Notes under the pieces: model-generated
The model's input: the letters and a program-made list of their open reading frames with translations, nothing else
Database searches by the model: none
What the model was told of the DNA's origin: nothing
Program-made: the position numbers and the translations under genes
Shown: positions 46,308-58,195 of the stretch, piece by piece
How the letters are laid out: the number at the start of each line of letters is the position of its first letter
Numbering within the stretch: the first letter of the stretch is position 1
Origin: Caprella mutica
Taxonomy: Eukaryota > Arthropoda > Malacostraca > Amphipoda > Caprellidae
DNA: 64,000 bases
Direction of reading: 5' to 3'
NCBI GenBank assembly: GCA_947561585.1
Contig: CANNZV010002561.1
Location: forward strand, 1 to 64,000

Positions 46308-47382
46308 TACACAGAGAAAAAAGTTTACTCATATTTAATGGGTCAACAATTTATGCTTTGAATCAATTTATTACGCGAGTTGGTTGGACTACATTCATGT
46401 TTTCACGTGTGTCAAAACAACTATGACGTGGTGTGTCACCAAACATAGTTAATTCAAATCATTTTATGGATTGAATCAACTTACTATGAGAGTTAGTGTT
46501 ACATTTTGGGAGTTTTGAACATATGTTAAAACAACTAGGACATAGTGTGTTGAAGTAACTCACAAAGATTGTTAATTCAATGTATCTGGTGTATGAATTA
46601 ACTTACTATGAGAGTTGACGCTACTTTTTTTTTGAAGTACAGGTGCGAGTTAAATCAACTATGACATAGTGTGTTATAGTAACCCACAAAGACCGTTAAT
46701 CCAATGTATTCTGCAGTGTATGAATTAGCTTACTATGAGAGTTGGAGTTACTTTTTTGTAAGTTTAGGTTTGAGTTAAAACAACTATGACATAGTGTGAT
46801 AAAGTAACCCACAAAGACTGTTAATCCTATGTTCCTGGTGTATAAATTAACTTACTATGAGAGTTGGTGCTACTTATTTTAAGTTTAGGTGAGAGTTAAA
46901 TCGAATGAGTATGTGGAAACTTATGCTTTCCTCAAAGCCAATTAATCGGATGACACTTTACAGTTCAAATCTTGTTTCAAGTGTGTTACGTGTTGAATGT
47001 GAACCCTCCTCAATACCATTTTAGTTGAAGTGCAAACAATAGCGTTAAATGCACTAAATATTATTATCGCTTCCGATCGATTATTAATTATTAATTAATT
47101 CCATTAATTAACTGATAAATGTCTGCCTAAATATTCTGAAATTTTGGGGATTGATAGGCTGGCGGCTAGGTAGTTATTTGAAGAGCTGATTATCAGTATA
47201 TAACTTTTCATAATAATAAATTTTGATTACTGTCTTCCAGTTTGTAAACTGATATCCAAACTAATTTCCTAGATTATTATATGTTAACTTATTCAAGCAT
47301 CATACCTACCTAGCTGTTTTTTTCAGTATCACTATCAATACCTTCTACATAGGGATAGGCAGTTACTGCGCTGTCCTCAAAT

Positions 47383-47555
47383 AGGGTAAGTTCCAAATTA
47401 TCAGGCGATTTCAAATTTTCGGTCACGTATGAAATATAGTATACTGTATATAGCTACCTAATAGCTAATTAAAATAAAATTTAATTAATAATTTTATAGT
47501 TTTTCTTATGCGACCGAAAATGTGGAACCGTCCGATATTTCAGAACTTATCCTAG
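47383..47555. mobile_element. GGGTAAGTTCC-family MITE inside copy B
   Basis: Counterpart of 31887-32060 with small differences. Confidence 0.75.
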
Positions 47556-47859
47556 TATCTCAAGTTAAGTATTCTGATAATTTATATATTTTAAAACTAG
47601 TTAGTCTACCTATAGGTAGGGTTACAAAGGTAAATTCAGTTCTTTAATTTCTGAATTGAGGCCCTATTAAGAGAGTCTCAAAATCATTCTGAAATTAGTT
47701 TAGCTATATATTGAATTGCTGAATATCATAATAACCTTAATTTATGATAGGTTTTATTCATTTCACGAGTGCCTTGAAGCCATGATGGTTATTAATGTTT
47801 CTGAGATAAGAGGCCGCAGTTAGTATAAGTGCCCCAATTTACCTATAGTTGACCCTAGT

Positions 47860-48565
47860 TTTCTATGACCGGGAGAACTCCATCCAGAGAGGTAGTCGGA
47901 GGAGAACACCGTCCAGGGATTTAGCAGAGTGAACTCCAACCAGAGGTAAGCCTTTTGATATATTATACTTTTTTGATATTTAATTAAAGTCTAAATTATG
48001 AGGATTAACCATGAGAATCCATTGCATTTATTAGAGCTAAATTTATGCTGCATCTGAAGATTTATAATGAGTTTAACATTTTATATAAATAATTTACCTA
48101 TATGAAACAATTCTCAGTTAATAATTCTCTTCATTTCTTTATTAATATGGTTTTCTATATTTTCTGACTCTACTTTCAGATCTTTATGAAGAATTGATGG
48201 AGTAGATCAACGTCATCAACTATCGGAGTCCTCTTCAATTCCGTTAAATGGTTCAGGAACAATTATGCTAGGTCAAAGTAGGTATTTGAAAATGTTAGAT
48301 GATTTTTAAATGTGTATTTGCAATATGATTAGCTCTTACTTTTTAATAAGCTTTTAGGGATTTCAGACATGAAAAGAATGTCGAAGCTGTCGCTATCTCA
48401 TCACAAAAGGAAAAAGAGTTGATGTTATTGATAATGTATATATAAACGATACTATAAATTTCTATTATATATATATTATTATACGAATCTCTTATTTCAG
48501 GAATTGGCAACCTATAGTCGTAACAGACTGTGACGAGAATTCAAATTGTACTTCTAAATAATAAA
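47860..48565 (+). other. Possible spliced non-coding transcript (weak)
   Basis: A row of splice-like sites is present: CCAGAG|GTAAGC at about 47947, CTACTTTCAG at 48180, CAAA|GTAGGT at about 48279, GATTTCAG at about 48367 and CTTATTTCAG at about 48500. An AATAAATC follows near 48560. The candidate exons have stops in all frames, so no protein is proposed. It lies in the segment present only in copy B. This could be chance in AT-rich DNA. Confidence 0.25.
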
Positions 48566-49167
48566 TCTAAAACTTAAATGTTTATATTTCGTTTTCAATT
48601 TAACCTTGGTAATTCTACACCAGTGCCTATGAGTTAGATGAATTGCACTAAAATATGGTTTAGAAGATAAAGGATTTATTATTATTCATTAGGTTATAGT
48701 ATAATTGCAGCATATCAAAGATTTATTCTATCAATTTTTGTAATCTAGCCCGGTTAATTAATTCATCTAGCCTACCTATTTATCACTACGTAAAGTTATT
48801 TACGTCATCTAATATACTTATTTATAAACTGACCTGATGAAGTTACTTATTCAATATAATCTATTAATTTACAACTAATAGCCATATATCAATTCATCGG
48901 ATCGAAAAAACATTTCAAAAAGCAAGGATAGGTCTAGGTGATCAATTATTTTTTAAAATCAAAATAGTATGCATATCACAGAAGCAAAAGTAGGAAAATT
49001 AATAAACATGTTAGATGTGGTCCTAGAAAATAAACAGTCTAATCTAATTGATACCGGGACCTATTCGAGATTATAATTTGATAGAGTAAATATAGTGACT
49101 AAAAAAGTCATGTAAATAGTCTGGCTACTGCTATCCGGACCGATATTTCAACCTATACTGATAGTTG

Positions 49168-49293
49168 ATGGTCGGAGCCATGGTCGTAGAGCAGAGTAGC
49201 TTATCTTTCATTTTTTAATGTTCATTGTCTTAATAAAGATAATTGCTTTTTGTTTTAATTATTTGAAGAAGGTTTACTTCTTCTGGCAAGGGG

Positions 49294-49328
<35 letters not shown>
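49168..49328 (+). mobile_element. Short retro-insertion with 29-base poly(A) tail
   Basis: Copy A reads continuously from TAATAGTTGA to TTAGTTTACTAG. In copy B the same point holds about 160 bp starting TGGTCGGAGCCATGG and ending CAAGGGGCC, five T and 29 A. A tail of pure A at the 3' end suggests target-primed reverse transcription by a LINE machinery, so this is a SINE or a processed RNA copy. No clear target duplication was found. The source RNA is not recognised. Confidence 0.6.
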
Positions 49329-49330
<2 letters not shown>

Positions 49331-49344
49331 ATTTAGTTTACTGG

Positions 49345-49845
49345 TAGTTGTATAACCTACACGAGTAGTTGATATAACCAACACGAGTAGTTGGTATAAC
49401 CAACATGAGTAGTTGATATAACCAACACGAGTAGTTGATATAACCAACACGAGTAGTTGATATAACCAACACGAGTAGTTGGTATAACCAACATGAGTAG
49501 TTGATATAACCAACACGAGTAGTTGATATAACCAACACGAGTAGTTGATATAACCTACACGAGATGTTGATATAACCTACACGAGTAGTTGATATAACCT
49601 ACACGAGTAGTTGATATAACCTACACGAGTAGTTGATATAACCTACACGAGTAGTTGGTATAACCAACACGAGTAGTTGATATAACCAACACGAGTAGTT
49701 GGTATAACCAACATGAGTAGTTGATATAACCAACACGAGTAGTTGATATAACCAACACGAGTAGTTGATATAACCTACACGAGATGTTGATATAACCTAC
49801 ACGAGTAGTTGATATAACCTACACGAGTAGTTGTTATAACACTTA
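49345..49845. repeat. 22-bp array GAGTAGTTGATATAACCAACAC, copy B
   Basis: More than 20 units with two alternating variants (AACCTACACGAG, AACCAACACGAG). Runs of variants repeat as a block at 49371-49575 and 49660-49815, which indicates a block duplication within the array. Minus-strand open frames are repeat translations. Confidence 0.9.
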
Positions 49846-50144
49846 GGGGTGATTGGAAAAACATACACAAGTAGTTGATGTAACCTTGTTCTGCAGTTGT
49901 TATAACCATTACATTTAATTGGTTCAACCATCACGAGTAGTTTTGACTATCACAGATAGTTGTTGTGACCATCAGGAATCAAAAATAATCAATTAACATA
50001 TGTGTTGTTTTAACCAACGTCAATTTAACTCCTTTTAAATAGTACCTGCAACTCACCACGTAGGTAGGCGCACAGATAAACCATAAAATTTAGTCAAAAC
50101 AAATCAAATATGATTTGATTCAACTAATCCTTTCTCTGTGTGTA

Positions 50145-51305
50145 TCATCAATTATATCTGCAGTATAAGAATTTAATCAATATGATAACAAAAATACATT
50201 AATGAATTTTATATATTATCTATAGTTTTCCTCAAAAACAATTACTAATCTTGCATGTGCTGACTTCTATATGCAGGGAAATATATTCAAGAAGCTATTG
50301 TTCAATCCACTCCCATTTTCTTCGTTATTAAATTATTTGAAAGTTTGATATAGCTCATGAAATTATAGTTTCCAAATCCAATCAATAATGCAAATAAAAT
50401 ATACATGAAATTCATGCATGTAAATAACGAATATTTGATCAAGGCGACGAACAAAGTCGTTTTATATAATATCAAAGTTTATTCTAATTGAACATTAAAA
50501 CAATGTCATCGTTATGCTTAGTATTAATATATAAAGAAATAAAAACCATAAATCCTATTCAAAATGGTTCACATACTATATCTAACAATTTATTATTATT
50601 TATTTATACACTACATCATATTCAATATTGGTGTATTCATAAATTTCCTCTTCATATCTACGCCATTCCTTACAGCTATCACTCACGTAGGATTTTATCG
50701 CGGTTTTATAGTCCCGATGGTGACTATTCATCATTATTTTTCAAAGTCTTGAGTTATTGGCATTCTTCAGACTTCTCCACCGGAAAGATTATCTCCAATT
50801 CTTCATCTGGTCATAAATTGCTCGGAGTTTCTAATAATGGATTTAGCTCAGTTGAAGTACTTGCATCTTCAGATGGAATGATATCGGTCCATTAATTTAC
50901 GTCCAATAGCTCTGATTGTTGGCGATATCTTTGGAAATTCAAAGCTATATTCGCTTTATTTGATTTTTTAAATCAACATAATTTTGTATGTATTAGTAAA
51001 TTTGTTGAATGAAATAATAATGTCACGAATTAACATTTATGATACAATATAAATAATTGTCAGGTTTACAAAAATCCAGATAAAAGTAATCCGGGATTGG
51101 AAAAATTCCGGGAAAAACAAAAACCGTATGCAAAAAAATCTGGGATTACAAAAAAAAAATCCAAATACAAAAAAATTCAAGATTTCAAAAATACGAAACT
51201 TCAACAATACGAATTACCAAAAAAATCCAAATTACAAAAAATTCAGAGATTATGAACCATAATTTTCAGTGTAATTTTCAAAACTAGAGAAAAATTGGTA
51301 CTGAT
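50145..51305. other. Intergenic DNA
   Basis: Plus-strand frames at 50488-50895 (135 aa) and 50564-50752 (hydrophobic, 62 aa) overlap in different frames. No family was recognised and no good signal or splice context is visible. 51100-51240 is a degenerate A-rich repeat (AAAAAATCCAAATTAC-like phrases). Confidence 0.45.
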
Positions 51306-51362
51306 AAGTGAGTGTGCCATTTTCTACAAAGAATGAAGAATTTCTTCCCATCTTTCTCTCCT

Positions 51363-51700
51363 CTTTCTATTCATTATTCCTCTTCATCTCTCATTCTACC
51401 CATTATTCCCCTTCATCTCTCACTCTACCCATTATTCTCCTTCATCTTTCACTCTATACCCATTATTCCCCTTCATCTCTCACTCTATACCCATTATTCC
51501 CCTTCATCTTTCACTCTATACCCATTATTCCCCTTCATCTCTCACTCTATACCCATTATTCCCCTTCATCTCTCACTCTATACCCATTATTCCCCTTCAT
51601 CTCTCACTCTATACCCATTATTCCCCTTCATCTCTCACTCTATACCCATTATTCCCCTTCATCTCTCACTCTATACCCATTATTCCCATTCTTCTCTCCC
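51363..51700. repeat. 31-bp minisatellite CTCACTCTATACCCATTATTCCCC...
   Basis: About ten units of 31 bp (ATACCCATTATTCCCCTTCA then TCTCTCACTCT). Because 31 is not a multiple of three, two plus-strand frames of 136-149 aa run open through all three phases. These are repeat translations, not genes. Confidence 0.95.
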
Positions 51701-51705
51701 TGTAG

Positions 51706-53020
51706 AGTTCACGGCTCTGTAATATGCAACTTTTCAAAAAATACTCCCACACCTTGAAAAATTAATATTTTCTTTTAAATTATTAATAGAAAATGTTTTC
51801 AGAGTGAAGGAAGATAATAAAGCGTTTTACTTAAAAGGGTGCACAGAACCAATCATTTTCTTTGGGCTCGTTAACCATGTTCGAATGTCCAGATCAGATC
51901 TTTATATTATATTATATCACTTTAAAGTTATTTAAAAAAATCTGATGTTATTAAATACCATTTTGTAAACTATAACTTCTTCTGTAGTAGAAAACAGTAT
52001 TTTCCGAAATACATTACTCTTATAGATAAAATGAATAAGTGTCCATTACTCCCGAATGTTTTTTTTTTTCGGAATTCGAATATGCGTAGGAAAGATTGAC
52101 CTGTTTAGTTAAATTCGAATTACTCGAGATACTGGACAAAATTAATAAATCTGACTCTTTGTTATGATCCTACGAAAGTGGTTCTATCAAATTTATTTAC
52201 ATCAATTTCTTTATTTTATTCATTTTTTTTCACTTTATTCGAATCTTCAGATTCAGAAATGTGAAAACTAAATTTTGTAACTCATCAACCAGATCGAATT
52301 GTAGACTTCTGATTACTGAAACTATATAGATTTGTATTTGCAGATTTTCGATTATCTAAAACTAAAATTTTGAAGGGAAATTTAAGCTTGATTTAGAATC
52401 CTGGTTTTATCCGATAGCTTATCCTTAAATTAGAAAACAGTTCGAATCTCAAAATTCTGACGATTGGATTTTATTCAATTTCTAAAACTATAGCAATTTT
52501 GTCTGTCCTACTTCAAATATTTTGGAATTTTAGAAAAAAAAACGAAAAAAAAATTGATGATAGCAAATTACTCTTTATCAGGTTTATGTGATCGTTTTCA
52601 CCTAATTTTTCCCCTGTGAATTTCAATGAGCAATTCTTCAAATTCTTCGGTGTATTAACCTATAATAAATTACCTACAAACTATATTAGTTTCAATTGGA
52701 TATCAGTTTCTCCGATTCGATTAATTATAGCGAAATTACGTCTTTATCCCACAAATCTGATCCGTTTTTACTATATTTTTCAATGATCTTGAAAAAAGAA
52801 CCATTTATCGTCTATAGACCGAATCAAAACTTTAGATTATGAATTTGACATTTAAGATTGTATACTCGAATGTTGGTTTCACCGCTGTTATAAAATAGTC
52901 TTCTAACAACCACACGTTGAAATAAGTAAATTATATTAAATTTATATTGGAAAATAATTCTTTGTAATACTTTGAAGACAATTTCCTAATTAATTAATTG
53001 GCGTCCTAGGTTTACAAGTA
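51706..53020. other. AT-rich intergenic DNA
   Basis: No gene or repeat recognised. Confidence 0.5.
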
Positions 53021-53024
53021 ACTT

Positions 53025-53405
53025 ATTACAAGTTACAATTTACAAGTAAGTACACTGTAACTTATTAAGTACACTGTATCCTAATTAAGTACACTGTACG
53101 TAATTAAGTACTTTGTGCTCAATTAATTACTTAATTCCCATTACTGTTACTTTATTAAGTACACTGTTTCAGATAAAGTACACAGTTCCAAGTAAATTGT
53201 ACCTTATTCAGCACATTTTACTTAATTAACTACATTGTACCCAATTAAGTACACTGTACCCAATTAAGTACACTGTACCCAATTAAGTACACTGTACCTA
53301 ATAAAGTACACTATACCTAATTAAATATACTGTACCTAATTAAATATACTGTACCTAATTAAATACACTGTACCTAATTAAATACACTGTACGTAATTAA
53401 GTAAA
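53025..53405. repeat. 19-bp array AATTAAGTACACTGTACCC
   Basis: About 18 units with variants. The core GTACACTGTAC is an interrupted palindrome. The left part is more degenerate. Similar words (CACAGTACCAAGTAAAG) reappear at 58200-58460 on the other side of the LRR gene. Confidence 0.9.
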
Positions 53406-53603
53406 TTGTACATTATTAAACGCACTGTCGTGAGGGACAGTGTGATATTTAACTTATCACTTGTGATACTAGTGACATTTGGTTTGGCAGCTGCTGACAG
53501 TGTGACGTATGATTATGATTCAAAATCATGTTATAAATTCCAGGTTGCAGAATACGGGATATATTTTGGATATTCTCTGAGAACAAATTTGAATCAATTC
53601 TAA
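53406..53603 (+). CDS. Doubtful small open frame with a hydrophobic, signal-like segment (65 aa)
   Basis: The frame starts inside the last units of the 19-bp array and then leaves it. Residues 14-31 are hydrophobic (FNLSLVILVTFGLAAADS) and resemble a secretion signal with a plausible cleavage after AAA. The mature part would be about 35 residues with one Cys. The first 12 residues come from repeat sequence. It could be a first exon of a lost or unfinished gene, or chance. No family was recognised. Confidence 0.2.
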   Translation: MYIIKRTVVRDSVIFNLSLVILVTFGLAAADSVTYDYDSKSCYKFQVAEYGIYFGYSLRTNLNQF

Positions 53604-53980
53604 TATGGACATTGATTTATTATGATCAGAAAAATGGATCGCTGCGATACTTTGCCAGTTTCAACAAATTGGGTAGGAATCAGGTATCCGTAGATTTACA
53701 AATTAAAGTAATTATTAGAACTTATCAAATCGTTAAAAACTACTAAGTTTCTCCACATACTAAGTAATTGTCATGTATACATTTCACTTTGATAATTTTA
53801 GGTTGCACAAGATTTTAGTTACATTAGTAATTGTTGCTGGAAAAGTTTAGGTTCATTTCAATGAAACTTCAGTGTAACAAATTCGAGTAAAAACCTAGAA
53901 TGTGGAATTAGTTATATGAATTACTAGATATAAAATGGTTCTGCATCTTGGTTGAGAACTAAATATTGTTTAACGTTTAA
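53604..53980. other. AT-rich intergenic DNA
   Basis: Nothing recognised. Confidence 0.5.
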
Positions 53981-53984
53981 TGGT

Positions 53985-54315
53985 TCATTGTACATCGCGG
54001 GATGTACCACGTCTGTCTCACGCGGGATGTCCCTCCCCTACTTTTCCGGAAAATGTAATTTTGCAAGACGTGGGTCCAACTTCTTACAAACAGAATGAGA
54101 TTAGACGTGAGACATGCAGAATTGCGGATATCTTTTACTGTCCCACATCTTGTAGGACGTAGGATTAGACGTCTGACAGCGAGGTACCTATGTGCAAACG
54201 GAGGGGGTTAGACGTCTGCAAGAGGTATAAAGTCCCCCGTCCCACGTATTGTTCCACGTTTGAAATCCTTATAACGAGTGGTATTAGCCGTCTTAAGACG
54301 TGGGAAAAACTTTTT
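53985..54315. repeat. GC-richer block with repeated TTAGACGTCTG and CCCACGT words
   Basis: TTAGACGT occurs at about 54102, 54165 and 54209. ACGTGGG and CCCACGT arms recur around them and the block closes with AAGACGTGGGAAAAAC. It looks like a decayed tandem or inverted repeat element. The 60-aa frame over it is not supported. Confidence 0.5.
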
Positions 54316-55060
54316 TGGGTTAAATAACAAAAGCAGATATCACGGATACCAAATGAAATATTAATTAATAGCAGGTATCGCAGATAACAAAATTAATGAT
54401 ATAATAATAGCATGTATCACTGAAACCACAGGATTTATAATTATATTTTTGTTAAGTTTCATGTGTCCGTTGACTCGTTCCTTTACAATAAACATTAAAG
54501 TTGAAATTATTTTATTGTCTCTTAAATTTTGCTAACCATACTTTATATTTAACAAATTGTATTTAGTAAAAGTAAGAAGTAAATGTTAAACTCTACATAT
54601 TTTCATACACGATCGCTAATGTGTAACTGTCCTATAACTCGTAACTTACCCCACTCTTCCCTATAGTTTGTTGGAGAATGTCCTCTATTTGTGGTGTTGA
54701 TGACATTGTATTGATGGGAGGTGAATGGAAGGGACATTGGATTGATGGGAGGTAAATGGAGGGGATATTGGATTGGTGGGAGGTAAACGATTGTTTGAGT
54801 TGAATAAACTCTCTGAAATTTAACTAAAGAATTATCAGATCTTTTCAGAAAAGAAATGAGTAAGAGAATCTAACAACGAAATATTACTATTTCACTAACG
54901 TCATAGCATCTTTCTCTTCTCTAGTTCTCAATATCGCATAGAAACAATTATGTTATGTACCACATAATCTGACTAACTTATTCCAGGAAGATATCACACG
55001 ATGCGTATAATAATTGTTATCGTGCAAACGTGAGAAAGGAACAATCTGCTCTTCGATAAG
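54316..55060. other. Upstream region of the LRR gene
   Basis: AT-rich. A small tandem of GGGAGGTAAATGGA-like units is at 54714-54790. A possible 3' splice site TTATTCCAG ends at about 54987. Confidence 0.5.
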
Positions 55061-55063
55061 ACT

Positions 55064-55070
55064 TATAAAG
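55064..55070 (+). promoter_or_regulatory. Possible TATA box of the LRR gene
   Basis: TATAAAG lies 49 bases before the chosen start codon, which would leave a 5' leader of about 20 bases. An alternative is a 5' exon further upstream. Confidence 0.3.
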
Positions 55071-55112
55071 GACAGCACCGTTGCTCTATCTGGCGACAGT
55101 GGTACAATCGAC

Positions 55113-56985
55113 ATGTTTAATTTCATCATCCAATTACTTGTTCTATCAGGTATTAATACTCTTAGTGCCGGTGAAATCTTTACTGAATTTCACGTCAATG
55201 AAACCAATCTCCAACAACCTCGGGATTACCCATGTCCTGATGCAGCAGACATTGCCCCGTGTGTCTGTAGTTACGCGTCGTGGTCAGACAGCCTATATCT
55301 GAATTGTACAGAGATATCCTCAGACGAAGAACTAGCCAACATCTTAGCAAAAGATTTCCCTGTTAATGAATTTTTCCAGTTCTCAATATACTCCTCTACT
55401 TCTCTAACGGCTCTTAATTTCACTTGCGGAGGTGTTAAGTTCCAACAGTTCTTCCTGTACCCAGGACCATTCCCATCACTGGTAGAAGTCACTGATGATT
55501 TCTACCTGTCTTGTGCTTCTTCGGATCTTGAGTATGTTTATTTTAAGTATACGCAACTGTCTTCAGTGGTATTCCCTCCTCCTCCGCTTAATGACAAGAT
55601 AACCAATTTTTACATGGCATATTCTAATTTGACATCAGTTTCTGCAATTAGCAGCGATAGTTTATCTAAGCTTTATCTCACGGATGCACAAGTATCTGAA
55701 TTAACTTCAGGTAATTATTTATAATACCTATAATTATCATCTGAGATAAAGAATTAGAATCACAAACTCACAACATACAATTTTGTTTTAAGCATTACGA
55801 TATATACAAAATAGCAGGTAGCATTTCCGCGATATTAAACTTTAATAATTAACTAAATAAAATAAATATATTTTTTTCGTTACTAAAACTTACAGATCAG
55901 AAGAAATTGGTTATATTAAAGATTGCTCATGGATACTAAAAAGCTATTTGAGTAAATAAATTTTTTCTAACTGAGCTGCAGATTGATTAGTAGCTATCTA
56001 TCACTATTAGGCACTAAACACTAAAATATCTATAAGATAAGTTACAACTTTAAATTAATGTTTACTTTAATCACTTTATTTCTCTCATAGGAATATTCGA
56101 TGCGATTCCAAACATGGAGTACTTATATTTAGATAACAACAACATCAAGATTATGAAAAATGGCTCCATTCCGATCATGACCAACGGATATGAGTATTTT
56201 TTTGAATTCAATGGATTGGAGACAATTGAGCCAGGAGCCTTTACTTTGAAAGGAGAACCGTGTAAGTCAATTAATAATTATATAATAAATCAAAAACACA
56301 TTACATCAGCATTCAAGTTGTTGCCAATTATTGGCAAGAGTATCAATTAATGAAAATCACTTCGATGTTTTATTTTATTTACACATTATTGTCTCTTTTC
56401 TATTCCACAGCACTGAATTCATTAGTCATTTACCTTCATGACAACCTCCTGAAGACGATAGATGCCTCAGTCTTTGAATTCCTGATGCCTTACATTTATA
56501 GACTCGATATTTACGGTAATTTCTTTATTAGTTTTATCTTTCATTATGAGGACTTTACCTAATTCACATCACAGGTTTTGAAGAGTGGCGGTATATATTT
56601 CGGAAATATCATTTGACGTTCAATAATAAGGCGCTACTGCTGCTCATTTTGAAAAAAGACAATTCAACTTACTCGAAATAGCTTGCTAGTAATAGATTAT
56701 ATATAATTATTTATTAAAAACAATCCCGTTAATGAGGAGGCTTGTAAAGTTACCTAAAAATATAAATGAGTGGCGATGCCCTTAAATGAATTAGTTCCTG
56801 TGAAATTCCTCTATTTGATATTCTTTTAATTTTCCACAGACAATCCACTGGACTGTGATTGTGGCTTGGCCTGGATTATTACAAACCCGGAACACTTGGC
56901 GAAAGTGAAACATGGAGCTGCTTCATGCGCAGATGGAACATTGCTGACTGAATTGGATCCTCTCACCTATGAACAGTATTGCTGA
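55113..56985 (+). CDS. Secreted leucine-rich-repeat protein, Oplophorus-luciferase non-catalytic-subunit-like (four exons, 339 aa)
   Basis: Exons: 55113-55710, 56091-56261, 56411-56515, 56840-56985. All three introns are GT-AG and in phase 1, and the joined frame is open to TGA 56983-56985. The start at 55113 gives a clear signal peptide (MFNFIIQLLVLSGINTLSA); the same frame is open upstream to ATG 55014, but that adds a charged leader. A Cys cluster at 41, 50, 52 and 65 caps the repeats (CPDAADIAPCVC). LRR-like segments follow, including IPNMEYLYLDNNNI (about 205-218) and SLNSLVIYLHDN. The C-terminal cap is NPLDCDCGLAWI (293-304) with later Cys residues and a terminal Cys. This order matches the arthropod family named for the shrimp luciferase-associated 35-kDa subunit. 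In insects the role is unknown; an extracellular binding or scaffold role is inferred. Length is close to the family norm. Confidence 0.85.
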
Positions 56986-57106
56986 AGGAATCAGTAATTA
57001 AAAAATGATTATTGATATAAGACGTTCAACGGTCAGGAGATTTATTTTCTTCACACAACCAAATTTTATTACAATTTATTATTTGATTTTTGGAACCTAA
57101 TTAATT

Positions 57107-57112
57107 AATAAA
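57107..57112 (+). promoter_or_regulatory. AATAAA polyadenylation signal, LRR gene
   Basis: First good AATAAA after the stop codon, about 120 bases downstream. Confidence 0.5.
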
Positions 57113-57114
57113 TA

Positions 57115-58195
57115 TTGCATCAAAAAATCTTTATTTTATTATTATATCTGAACAATTCATGAGCGATTTCATTTTTTGATAAGTGCGATTCATTCAAGTG
57201 AAATAAAATTTATAATGAAAGAAAATATGTGTATTATAAAAATATATAAAAAATGTAAATATTGAAAGAAATATATCTGGGGAATCTTGTGAACCTCTAA
57301 AAATACCTAGAAAATTTAAAAATCTATATTTCAATACATACCTAAATGTGAAACCTAAATTACAAGAAACAAAAAAATAAAAATACTGGATTGTAGAGTA
57401 GGAGCCCGGAGGGGTCAGGTTAGCTGAAAACAGAACAAATTTTCACTTTCGTCATGATGATGTATACACATTCCAATACATAAATATGAAACTCTGCTTG
57501 ATTTCTGATGGTGAATGTTGTTGTGACGGCCATTAGAAGGAGTTAAGAAAAAATGAACTAGATCAGCTCACAAACGATACTTTTGAAATTAGCGCCAAAA
57601 TGTCCTCATACTCCAATATAACATGAATGGACGATGTCAAACACTTATGGTTGTGGGGTACCCCTGCCAGACGCTTCCAAGGAGCCATCACCAAAAAGTA
57701 AGATATACCTGACTCTTGCAGGTATGTTAAAAAATCATGACTTGTAAATTAATTTTGACAAGAAACAATACCTAATTTAATCCGTTAACTAATTGTGTAG
57801 ATGCTAAAGAAATATGCTAAAAAGACATCCAAAGAAAGTAGATTTCCTCAATCAAAGCAACTTGGAAACAATTTTACAAAGAAAATATGACAAAGACAAC
57901 TGTTTTTCTTAAAAATATGCATTTTTTCTGTGTGTAGCTCTTATGCATCCTTGAGCATTTTCACTGACGGTGGTAAGTGACTTTTTTCATGAAACCAGTT
58001 TCCTTTCTGATTCTTTCTTCCAGTCATTTGAATTGTACTGAATTGGACGTTAAACCCCTACTAAAAATGCGTATTTTTTTGGATATAGTATGATTTGATA
58101 ATAATATGACAGTGTTTTCATATGGATATACTTTTAAGATATTCTTTCCTTGAATGTTATCAGCATGAAGTTGAATTGTCATATTTTTTTAAATA
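57115..58195. other. Intergenic DNA
   Basis: Mostly AT-rich. 57400-57720 is less AT-biased (TTGTTGTGACGGCCATTAGA, TTAGCGCCAAAATGTCCTC) and looks like part of an interspersed repeat. No protein frame. Confidence 0.45.

Larger units (their letters stand above)
46308..50144. mobile_element. Large non-coding repeat element, copy B
   Basis: Same termini, order and orientation as copy A: TACACAGAGAAAAAAGTTTA at the left, 115-bp units, MITE block 47383-47555, 22-bp array, and CCTTTCTCTGTGTGTA at the right. Compared with copy A it lacks the gap-bearing insertion (empty site 47173-47181). It has about 1.2 kb more between 47900 and 49115, a 160-bp poly(A)-tailed insertion at about 49168-49328, and a longer 22-bp array. 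Its left end lies 1.4 kb downstream of the Dpr-like gene. Confidence 0.85.

Noticed and set aside
49274..49538. Minus-strand 66-80-aa frames rich in Leu, Val and Tyr
   Set aside because: They are translations of the 22-bp array and the neighbouring poly(A) tract.
50488..50895. 135-aa plus-strand frame and an overlapping hydrophobic 62-aa frame
   Set aside because: Two frames overlap, neither shows a known family, and the minus strand reads no better. It may be a decayed exon but cannot be supported.
51308..51757. Two long overlapping plus-strand open frames (149 and 136 aa)
   Set aside because: Both are translations of the 31-bp minisatellite in different phases; there is no codon or family signal.
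55014..55112. Upstream in-frame ATG at 55014 as start of the LRR gene
   Set aside because: It would add 33 charged residues before a clear signal peptide and overlaps a TATAAAG; the ATG at 55113 is preferred.
55271..55492. 73-aa minus-strand frame
   Set aside because: Antisense shadow of LRR gene exon 1.
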